A DNA stretch of 9,628 bases from Gemmatimonadaceae bacterium (GTDB lineage: Bacteria > Gemmatimonadota > Gemmatimonadetes > Gemmatimonadales > Gemmatimonadaceae). Location of the stretch: contig JANXUN010000083.1 in NCBI GenBank assembly GCA_025356185.1, positions 1 through 9,628 on the forward strand. The letters are read 5' to 3'. Each line of letters starts with the position of its first letter. The stretch's first letter is position 1. Below the pieces are notes generated by a model, which saw nothing but the letters and a program-made list of their open reading frames with translations, searched no databases and had not been told where the DNA came from. This document shows, one piece after another, positions 1 to 5,383 of the stretch. The position numbers were made by a program, and so were the translations under genes.

Positions 1-1283
1 GCTTGACCGCGGCGCTCGAGAAATACGGCACAATGCCGCTCTCACGCGTGATGCAGCCTGCGATCCGTCTTGCGCGCGATGGATTTGTAGTCGATAGCGC
101 GCTTGCGGGTTCGATTTCGCGCAACCGCGCGTACGTGACGAAACACAGTCCCAACACGCCGTACTTTCCCAACGGTCAACCCATCAAAGCGGGTGAGAAG
201 CTCGTTCAACCTGATCTCGCACGCACGCTGCAAGCGATTGCTGACAATGGCGCGAACGCGTTTTACCGCGGCTGGATTGCGGACTCGTTAGTGGCTGAAC
301 AGCAGCGCGGGGGCGGCATCATCACCAAGGCCGATCTCGCCAAGTACACGCCCGCATTTCGCGACGCCGTGAAAACAACATTTCATGAGTACGGCATTCT
401 TTCCATGCCGCCGTCATCATCCGGCGGTGTGACGATGGCCGAAGCGATGAACATTCTCGAGCAAGACGCGACGCTTCCAAATTACGGCAGCGCGCGCTGG
501 TTTCACTTGGTCGGCTCCTCCTATCAACGCGCGTTCGTCGATCGCAACGTCAAACTGGGCGATCCAGATTTTGTGAGTGTTCCGATGGCGTTGCTCATCA
601 GCAAAACGTACGCAAAAGCGCTTCGCGCGACGATTAACGAGACGCATGCTACGCCGACGCATGAGGTCGAACCAAAGATGGCGGCGGCTGCCGCGCGCGA
701 GCCGACACACACCACGCACTATTCCGTCGTCGACAATCGCGGCAACGCCGTTGCGAACACGACGACGCTCAACAACTCGTGGGGCTCCGGCATTTGGGTG
801 CGAGGCGCTGGCTTTATGCTCAACGACGAGATGGACGACTTCGCCGCGCAGCCAGGCAAGCCGAACATGTATGGACTCGTGCAGGGCGAGCAAAACGCGA
901 TTCAGCCCGGGAAACGCATGCTGAGCGCGATGTCACCAACGATCGTCACCGATAAAAATGGCAACGTGTTGCTGGTCGTTGGTGCGGCGGGTGGCCCCAC
1001 GATCATTACGGGAACGAGCCAAGTCATTTTAAACGTGATCGTGCATCGCATGTCACTGATGGACGCGATGCGCGCACCACGCATTCACCATCAAGCACTG
1101 CCCGATTCGCTCACGTATGAAACGGGGGGCATTGCTCCAGCCGTACTCGACTCGTTGCGCGCGATGGGGTATGCCATGAAACAACAACGCGTGCTGGTGA
1201 ACATCAACGCCATCATGCGGGTGAACGGCGGATGGGAAGGTGTATCCGAACCGCGCCGTTCGGGCGGCGCGGTCGGATACTAA
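1..1283 (+). CDS. ggt: Gamma-glutamyltransferase (glutathione hydrolase), 5' end missing
   Basis: This is the C-terminal 426 residues of a gamma-glutamyltranspeptidase, an Ntn hydrolase that cleaves or transfers the gamma-glutamyl group of glutathione and similar peptides, normally in the periplasm or outside the cell. The frame is open to the left edge. The TTG at base 3 is only an edge codon, because about 150 residues (signal peptide and N-terminal large subunit) are missing compared with the 580-residue E. coli enzyme. Counting from base 3, the autoprocessing site is Thr237 in TTHYSVVD (711-713). It would release a 190-residue small subunit, the same size as in E. coli. A lid loop follows (PGKPNMYGL, about 284-292) after the conserved MDDF. 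The substrate motif reads LSAMSP (307-312) where E. coli has LSSMSP. The oxyanion glycines are in AAGG (328-331), and the protein ends GGAVGY. It converges with the lipoprotein gene. Confidence 0.96.
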   Translation, partial: LTAALEKYGTMPLSRVMQPAIRLARDGFVVDSALAGSISRNRAYVTKHSPNTPYFPNGQPIKAGEKLVQPDLARTLQAIADNGANAFYRGWIADSLVAEQQRGGGIITKADLAKYTPAFRDAVKTTFHEYGILSMPPSSSGGVTMAEAMNILEQDATLPNYGSARWFHLVGSSYQRAFVDRNVKLGDPDFVSVPMALLISKTYAKALRATINETHATPTHEVEPKMAAAAAREPTHTTHYSVVDNRGNAVANTTTLNNSWGSGIWVRGAGFMLNDEMDDFAAQPGKPNMYGLVQGEQNAIQPGKRMLSAMSPTIVTDKNGNVLLVVGAAGGPTIITGTSQVILNVIVHRMSLMDAMRAPRIHHQALPDSLTYETGGIAPAVLDSLRAMGYAMKQQRVLVNINAIMRVNGGWEGVSEPRRSGGAVGY

Positions 1284-1293
1284 TACCCTTGAG

Positions 1294-2142
1294 TTATTTG
1301 CTCTTGAGCGAGAGCGGCGTGTCGAGTTTCACGACAATCGCGGCGCCTTCTTTCAAGCAGGTATCATAGTCGGCCGTTGCTGATGCGACGGCCGCGCCAC
1401 CAGCGGCACCCGCAGCACCGCCAATCACGGCGCCCTTGGTGCTCTTTCCGACGATCTTACCGATAATCGCACCGACGACAGCGCCACCCGCGACTTTCTT
1501 CGCGTCATCACCTGTCGTCGCGCTGCGCGCGCGTTCAGTGGCCACGTTATCGATGGACGCATCGACGTTGTAATTCGCGCTGCCGACCTGCACGGATACG
1601 ATCCGCATGCGTAGAAACGTGCTGTCGCCACTGTTTTTTGCGGTGCGCGCATTCGTTATCTCAAACGTCGCAACCGATCCCGCAGGAATGAGCGCGCCGT
1701 TGCTACCTACCGCGTCACTCGACAGTGCAGCCGTAAACGTCTCGCCAGTTTTGTTAACGTTGCTGCACACCTTGCCGCTTGATGCAAACTTGAGCGTCGT
1801 ACCCGCCGCGATGGTCGCTGCGCCCTTTGACGGTGTCGTCACAGGGATCGCAGCCGCTGTCGGTTTCGTCATCGGTGGCGTGGTGGACGGCTTCGTTGGC
1901 GTCGGCGTGTTCTTGGCTGGCGCTTTCGTTGACGTCGTCTTCGGATCGACGATCGGAACATCTTGCAACCTGGGCTTTGCGTTCGTGTCGGCAGATGCCA
2001 TCGCGAGATCGCGGGACGCTGCGTCCGACGCCGCCTGCGCCGCCAGCGATTCGTCGCTGGCTTTCCTGTCGCCGCACGCGGCGGCCATCACAAGAGTTGC
2101 GAGTGCGACAGTCGCACGTGTGCCGATATAAGTCATACGCAT
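1294..2142 (-). CDS. Glycine-zipper lipoprotein of unknown function
   Basis: This 282-residue envelope protein has no known function. The ATG at 2142 is chosen because AAAAGGA (2156-2150) sits 7 bases upstream. The frame also opens from GTG at 2208, but that codon has no such site and its extension precedes the export signal. The N terminus is a lipoprotein signal (ATVALATLVMAAAC, Cys23). Ala at -3 is not the usual Leu, and Gly follows the Cys. Next come an Ala/Asp/Ser-rich stretch (about 28-55) and a Pro/Thr/Lys linker (about 66-108). A beta-rich domain runs from about 110 to 200 (IAAGTTL, LIPAGSVATF) with Cys126. A Gly/Ala zipper (about 218-252, GGAVVGAIIGKIVGK then GAVIGGAAGAAGG) could insert in or associate with a membrane. 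Cys262 lies close to the C terminus and may pair with Cys126. I recall similar lipoproteins in Gemmatimonadota. It is probably transcribed alone. Confidence 0.82.
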   Translation of the reverse strand: MRMTYIGTRATVALATLVMAAACGDRKASDESLAAQAASDAASRDLAMASADTNAKPRLQDVPIVDPKTTSTKAPAKNTPTPTKPSTTPPMTKPTAAAIPVTTPSKGAATIAAGTTLKFASSGKVCSNVNKTGETFTAALSSDAVGSNGALIPAGSVATFEITNARTAKNSGDSTFLRMRIVSVQVGSANYNVDASIDNVATERARSATTGDDAKKVAGGAVVGAIIGKIVGKSTKGAVIGGAAGAAGGAAVASATADYDTCLKEGAAIVVKLDTPLSLKSK

Positions 2143-2149
2143 AGTGATG

Positions 2150-2156
2150 TCCTTTT
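2150..2156 (-). promoter_or_regulatory. Ribosome binding site of the lipoprotein gene
   Basis: On the minus strand this reads AAAAGGA and ends 7 bases before the ATG at 2142. It is the clearest Shine-Dalgarno match in the window and decides between the ATG at 2142 and the GTG at 2208. Confidence 0.75.
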
Positions 2157-2166
2157 GAGTGGTGAA

Positions 2167-2172
2167 ATTGTA
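2167..2172 (-). promoter_or_regulatory. Candidate -10 element for the lipoprotein gene
   Basis: The minus strand reads TACAAT, five of six matches to TATAAT, and starts about 25-30 bases before the lipoprotein ATG. Transcription would begin near 2160, just upstream of the ribosome binding site. The nearest -35-like hexamer, TTGAAG, is only 12 bases away, which is too close for a standard sigma-70 promoter. The call therefore rests on the -10 match and its position alone. Confidence 0.35.
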
Positions 2173-2202
2173 CCCGAATACTACCTTCAAGCCGCAGACA
2201 TG

Positions 2203-2219
2203 TTGCACGGGTGGTGCAA
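2203..2219. promoter_or_regulatory. 17-bp perfect palindrome, possible operator
   Basis: The plus strand reads TTGCAC-GGGTG-GTGCAA, two perfect 6-base arms around a 5-base centre. It lies between ccdA and the lipoprotein gene, centred about 50 bases upstream of the start expected from the TACAAT element. That is a usual place for a dimeric regulator. No T-run follows on either strand, so it is unlikely to be an intrinsic terminator. It does not resemble the AT-rich Fur box. The regulator is unknown. Confidence 0.4.
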
Positions 2220-2237
2220 TTGCCCCTTCATCACAGT

Positions 2238-2250
2238 GCGAAGTGTTCGC
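2238..2250 (-). terminator. Short hairpin downstream of ccdA, no U-tract
   Basis: On the minus strand GCGAA-CAC-TTCGC forms a 5-bp stem with a 3-base loop, beginning 16 bases after the ccdA stop codon. There is no T-run after it, so it is not a proper intrinsic terminator. It may only stabilise the 3' end of the transcript, or be chance. Confidence 0.2.
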
Positions 2251-2266
2251 TACGTGGTGATGCCTG

Positions 2267-2992
2267 TCACAAACGGTTTAACAGAAACTCGGGCGTCAAC
2301 GGTTGCAACAGCGCCGCAAGTCGCTCAAACCATCCGGTAAACATCAGGACACCGACCACGATGAGCAGCACACCCGCCACGCGATTCACTGTGCCGAGAT
2401 TGCGTTTGAAGCGCTGAAAAAATGCAAGAAACCGCTCAAGCGCCACGGCGCTTACCAAGAACGGCACTGCAAGTCCTGCTGAATACGCGCTCAATAAACC
2501 TATGCCCTTTACCATGTCAGTTTCATTGGCCGCAAGGAGTAGAATCGCGCCTAGCGTAGGACCTAGACACGGCGTCCATCCTGCGCCGAAGGCAATGCCG
2601 ACCACAACGGTGCCTAGATATCCAAGCGGTTTATCACTCAAGTGTACGCGGCGCTCGGTCTGCAACGCGTTGATACGAAGTACACCCAACATCCAGAGTC
2701 CCATTGCAATCATCAATACGCCACCAACGCGCGCGATCCACGTGCGGTACTGCAACATCAATTGTCCGAACGCGGTCGCGCCCGCGCCGAGCGCAACAAA
2801 GATGAAGGAAAACCCCAACACGAACAGCAGCGCGTGGACGATGGTCGTGCGCCGCGCCCGCGAAACGTCCTCGAGGCCAAGCCCCGTGATGAACGTGATG
2901 TAACTCGGCACCAGCGGCAGCACGCACGGGCTTAAGAAGCTCAGTAAGCCGGCGGAGAACGCGACAAGGACAGTAAGCGATGACGGAGCCAC
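2267..2992 (-). CDS. ccdA: CcdA/DsbD-family transmembrane thiol-disulfide carrier
   Basis: This 241-residue inner-membrane protein of the CcdA family carries electrons from cytoplasmic thioredoxin across the membrane, for cytochrome c maturation or reduction of periplasmic disulfides. The two redox cysteines are present in their usual settings: Cys23 in SPCVLPLVPSY on the first helix and Cys142 in WTPCLGPTLG on the fourth. Hydrophobic segments lie at about 6-28, 50-75, 85-106, 127-154, 163-187 and 203-222, giving the standard six helices. The length is normal, and there is no thioredoxin domain as in full DsbD. The GTG start at 2992 has no clear ribosome binding site but lies 9 bases after the fur stop and places the first helix correctly. 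The redox partner, such as a ResA-type thioredoxin, and the Ccs proteins are not in the window. Cytochrome maturation rather than another periplasmic role is an inference. Confidence 0.9.
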   Translation of the reverse strand: MAPSSLTVLVAFSAGLLSFLSPCVLPLVPSYITFITGLGLEDVSRARRTTIVHALLFVLGFSFIFVALGAGATAFGQLMLQYRTWIARVGGVLMIAMGLWMLGVLRINALQTERRVHLSDKPLGYLGTVVVGIAFGAGWTPCLGPTLGAILLLAANETDMVKGIGLLSAYSAGLAVPFLVSAVALERFLAFFQRFKRNLGTVNRVAGVLLIVVGVLMFTGWFERLAALLQPLTPEFLLNRL

Positions 2993-3001
2993 GGGCGCGT
3001 G

Positions 3002-3481
3002 CTAGTTACGAGGACGTGATGAACCACGACGGCACTCGCCGCACAGTCCGTAAATCACTAAGCGATGACGCTGACGTGAAAAGTCGTGCGATTCGGCAAG
3101 CAGCGTCGTCATACGCTCCAATCGTTCATCGCGAAACTCCGTGACGCGCGCGCACACCGTGCAAATCAGGTGCTCATGGTGCGGAACACCGCGCGCCGCT
3201 TCGAACCGTTTGAACCCTTCACCAAAATCACGCTCCACCACCAGCCCGCTGCGCATCAGCACGTCGAGCGTGCGATAGATCGTCGCCGTTCCGGCGCTCG
3301 CCCCCCGTGCCGCTAGCTGCGCACCCACATCGTCGGCAGACAAATGTCCATCCGTGCCCAGCACCACATCGGCAATCGCTAAGCGCTGCGCCGTGACGGG
3401 CAAGTTGTGATCTCGCAAAAACGCGCGAAACGATTCACGATCTGCCGTCAACGCCCTCGTCGATGCGGCGCTATCGCTCAC
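3002..3481 (-). CDS. Fur-family metal-responsive transcription regulator
   Basis: This 159-residue dimeric DNA-binding repressor is of the Fur/PerR/Zur family. The N-terminal winged helix spans about 15-85 (PVTAQRLAIADVVL, then SAGTATIYRTLDVLMRSGLV with the recognition helix). The C-terminal dimer domain has HHEHLICTVC. Cys107, Cys110, Cys147 and Cys150 form the structural zinc site. Probable sensory ligands are His46, Glu83 or Asp85, His102, His104, Glu115 and His139. Glu115 falls where PerR has the Asp needed for peroxide sensing, which favours an iron or zinc sensor over PerR, but the subtype cannot be settled here. The GTG start at 3481 overlaps the TGA of the preceding gene as GTGA, and no Shine-Dalgarno is visible, so translation is probably coupled to that gene. 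ccdA follows by 9 bases. Confidence 0.93.
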   Translation of the reverse strand: MSDSAASTRALTADRESFRAFLRDHNLPVTAQRLAIADVVLGTDGHLSADDVGAQLAARGASAGTATIYRTLDVLMRSGLVVERDFGEGFKRFEAARGVPHHEHLICTVCARVTEFRDERLERMTTLLAESHDFSRQRHRLVIYGLCGECRRGSSRPRN

Positions 3482-4011
3482 ACGATGCGCAGCGCGCGCG
3501 CAATCTGCGACGCCGAGAAACGAACAATATCGGACGCCTCACCCGCGCGACGTTGCACACCACGGACGACGGTTTCCACGGTCACGAGGGGCGCGTCGGC
3601 TTCGTCGACCATATCCGTCTCCCACTTGCCGCGCTCCGGACCCTTTTGCACAAGCCGATAGCGTGCCGTGTAGACCGTGTGACGTTCGACAGGCACGTGT
3701 GCCACTGTGACTTGAGCCGGTGCTTCGTCACTCAAATCGTCGTCAGGTGCGCCATCGGCCTGCCGAGCAACCACCGGCACGCGCGCAGCAATCACCGCGA
3801 TTCCCGTTTCAACGCCGCTTTGACGCAGCGGTGAGAACAGATGCAACTCCTCGATTCGATCGAGGGGCACCAACACGATCACTGCTCTTAGAAAACGCTC
3901 GGTCACTTCTGACACCGGTGCGTCGGCGCGATCTGGTCCAACTTCGATCGGTGCGAGCTCCGACTCGGGGAGTTCGTGCGCTTCGATCGTCTCTACCACT
4001 TCGTCGGTCAT
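3478..4011 (-). CDS. Unrecognised acidic protein coupled to fur
   Basis: I do not recognise this 177-residue protein. It has no signal peptide or membrane segment and is probably cytoplasmic. The first 39 residues hold 12 Asp/Glu against 2 Arg and look disordered. A hydrophobic strand follows (AVIVLVPL, 43-50). A second one (GIAVIAARVPVVA, 70-82) comes before another acidic run (DGAPDDDLSDEAP, 86-98). The last 75 residues look like a small beta/alpha domain (TVYTARYRLVQKG, 112-124; GKWETDMVDEADAPLVTVETVVRG) ending in a helix. There is no cysteine, so no metal-thiolate site. The ATG at 4011 has only a weak AGG upstream. Its TGA overlaps the fur GTG, and codon use resembles its neighbours, so it is very probably a real gene. 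A link to Fur or to redox control is only inferred from position. Confidence 0.75.
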   Translation of the reverse strand: MTDEVVETIEAHELPESELAPIEVGPDRADAPVSEVTERFLRAVIVLVPLDRIEELHLFSPLRQSGVETGIAVIAARVPVVARQADGAPDDDLSDEAPAQVTVAHVPVERHTVYTARYRLVQKGPERGKWETDMVDEADAPLVTVETVVRGVQRRAGEASDIVRFSASQIARALRIV

Positions 4012-4057
4012 CAGCCTGGATTCGGGTCGGTCGCTGCAGGGCGGCGCTGTCAGGAGC

Positions 4058-4088
4058 AGTACACCAAAGGTAGCGACAGCTCTGGCAA
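4058..4088 (-). promoter_or_regulatory. Weak promoter candidate before the acidic protein gene
   Basis: In the 94-base gap after the aminotransferase gene the minus strand reads TTGCCA (4088-4083, five of six to TTGACA), then 19 bases, then TGTACT (4063-4058, four of six). The -10 is preceded by TG-G, an extended -10 arrangement. The long spacing and imperfect -10 keep this tentative. A start near 4050 would serve the acidic protein-fur-ccdA unit. Confidence 0.25.
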
Positions 4089-4105
4089 TTTACCTCAGCA
4101 CTGAC

Positions 4106-5287
4106 CTATTCGCCGTTGCGCACGTTCGCGCTCGCATGCGCGCGGCATTCCGAGATCAGTGCGGCCGCATGGGCGAGCATCGCCGGAGGCTGCACGAGAG
4201 AGATGCGGAAATGGCCGCTCCCAGCCTCACCGAAGGCGATGCCAGGGGTCACCACGACGCCAGGGCCGTGCATCAGGGTATCGACCCACTCCCAGTCTTC
4301 ATAGCCCGCAGGCACGTCCAACCACAGGTACATCGTCGCGTTGGGCGACGTCACCTGCCATCCATGCGATGCGAACGCGCTCACCATCGCGTCGCGACGT
4401 GCGCGATACTCGGCAACAACCGGCGGCACGATCGTAGAATAGTTCGCGAATGCGGCCGCTCCCGCGCGTTGCGACAGCGTGCTCACACCGTAGCCAATGT
4501 TGGAGCGGTATTGATACAACGTGTTGAGTGCACGCGCACTTCCTGCGACAAACGCAATGCGTACTCCGGCCATGTTAAAACTCTTGGAGCACGTGTGCAT
4601 TTCGACGGCGACATCGCGCGCACCATCAACTTGCAGCACGCTCGGCACGACAAATCCATCATACGACAGTTCGCTATAGGCGAGATCACTCACGAGCAGC
4701 AGCGAATGACGCTTCGCAAACGCAACGAGTCTCGCGTATTCTGCCAGCGTAATGGTCGCCGTGGTCGGATTGCTCGGATAATTCACAATCAAAACACGCG
4801 CGCGTGCTAAATCACCCGGCGCAATGGCATCGAGGTCGAGCCGTCCGTCGGCAAACAACGGAACGCACACCGGTAGTGCGCCGATCAACTGCGGAGCACG
4901 CGCATACACCGGATAGTAAATCGCGGGCACCAACACGACGTCGCCTTCGCTGACATGCGAAAGCACGATCTCTGCGATCCCTTCTTTCGATCCTGCGAGA
5001 GCGAGCAACTCGGTAGATGGATCGACGTGTACGTCAAAGCGTGCAGCGACGTAAGCAGCGACCGTTTCCGCGAACGCCGGATGCGCGCGAAAGTACGGAT
5101 AGCCGCTCAGCGCCGGTTCACTCACGGCGCGCTGCATCGCCTCGACGACGACGGGGGCGATTGGCTGGTCAGGGCTTCCGATGCCCACATCGATGAGCTG
5201 CCGGCCTCCGGCGCGCGCAGCAGCGCGACGCACATCGAGTTCAGCAAAAACGTACGGCGGAATTTCGCGCAGATGTCTTGAGGTCAT
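4106..5287 (-). CDS. Class I/II PLP aminotransferase, LL-diaminopimelate aminotransferase-like
   Basis: This 393-residue cytoplasmic fold-type I aminotransferase has an intact active site: YPSNPTTA (170-177) with Asn173 near PLP, SDLAYSEL with Asp201 and Tyr204, Schiff-base Lys235 in SKSFNMAG, and the carboxylate-binding Arg361 in FRISL. The N terminus (IPPYVFAELD), the IDVGIGSPD motif (32-40) and GSKEGIAE (99-106) are most like the DapL branch. DapL makes LL-diaminopimelate directly from tetrahydrodipicolinate, for lysine and peptidoglycan. AlaA-type alanine aminotransferases and other uncharacterised members share these motifs, so the substrate is not proven. The length is typical. The ATG at 5287 starts at the usual IPPY region, with no strong ribosome binding site. 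Gaps of 96 bases before and 94 after suggest its own transcript. The dipeptide epimerase two genes upstream also handles cell-wall amino acids, which fits but does not show a DapL role. Confidence 0.88.
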   Translation of the reverse strand: MTSRHLREIPPYVFAELDVRRAAARAGGRQLIDVGIGSPDQPIAPVVVEAMQRAVSEPALSGYPYFRAHPAFAETVAAYVAARFDVHVDPSTELLALAGSKEGIAEIVLSHVSEGDVVLVPAIYYPVYARAPQLIGALPVCVPLFADGRLDLDAIAPGDLARARVLIVNYPSNPTTATITLAEYARLVAFAKRHSLLLVSDLAYSELSYDGFVVPSVLQVDGARDVAVEMHTCSKSFNMAGVRIAFVAGSARALNTLYQYRSNIGYGVSTLSQRAGAAAFANYSTIVPPVVAEYRARRDAMVSAFASHGWQVTSPNATMYLWLDVPAGYEDWEWVDTLMHGPGVVVTPGIAFGEAGSGHFRISLVQPPAMLAHAAALISECRAHASANVRNGE

Positions 5288-5327
5288 CGTCGGACGAGTT
5301 CGTGAAACGTCGAGCCGGAGGGGTGCG

Positions 5328-5357
5328 TTGGTAGCCTTGGCATCGCAATGTAGTCAA
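5328..5357 (-). promoter_or_regulatory. Weak promoter candidate before the aminotransferase gene
   Basis: In the 96-base gap after priA the minus strand reads TTGACT (5357-5352, five of six to TTGACA), 18 bases, then TACCAA (5333-5328, three of six to TATAAT). The -35 is good and the -10 poor. A 6-base inverted repeat, ATCGCA-N15-TGCGAT (5368-5342), overlaps the -35. It could be an operator or chance. Nothing else is visible in this gap. Confidence 0.25.
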
Positions 5358-5383
5358 CACCCTGCGATTTTCGAACGTGTGGT

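Noticed and set aside
1284..1293. Bidirectional terminator between the convergent genes
   Set aside because: Only 10 bases separate the two stops, and no hairpin with a T-run is present there.
1607..2131. 174-codon plus-strand reading frame antisense to the lipoprotein gene
   Set aside because: It looks like a shadow of the biased lipoprotein codons: a repetitive Ala/Val composition, no ribosome binding site and no recognisable domain.
2143..2208. Upstream GTG start adding 22 residues to the lipoprotein
   Set aside because: The ATG at 2142 has a good ribosome binding site. The extension would precede the lipoprotein signal and read through the palindrome and the candidate -10.
4046..4080. 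Inverted repeat GCTGTC-N23-GACAGC before the acidic protein gene
   Set aside because: The arms are six bases with a long loop and no extension or T-run, which is expected by chance in GC-rich sequence.
4136..4810. 224-codon plus-strand reading frame antisense to the aminotransferase
   Set aside because: It is Arg/His-rich and lacks any domain. The aminotransferase on the other strand is fully conserved.
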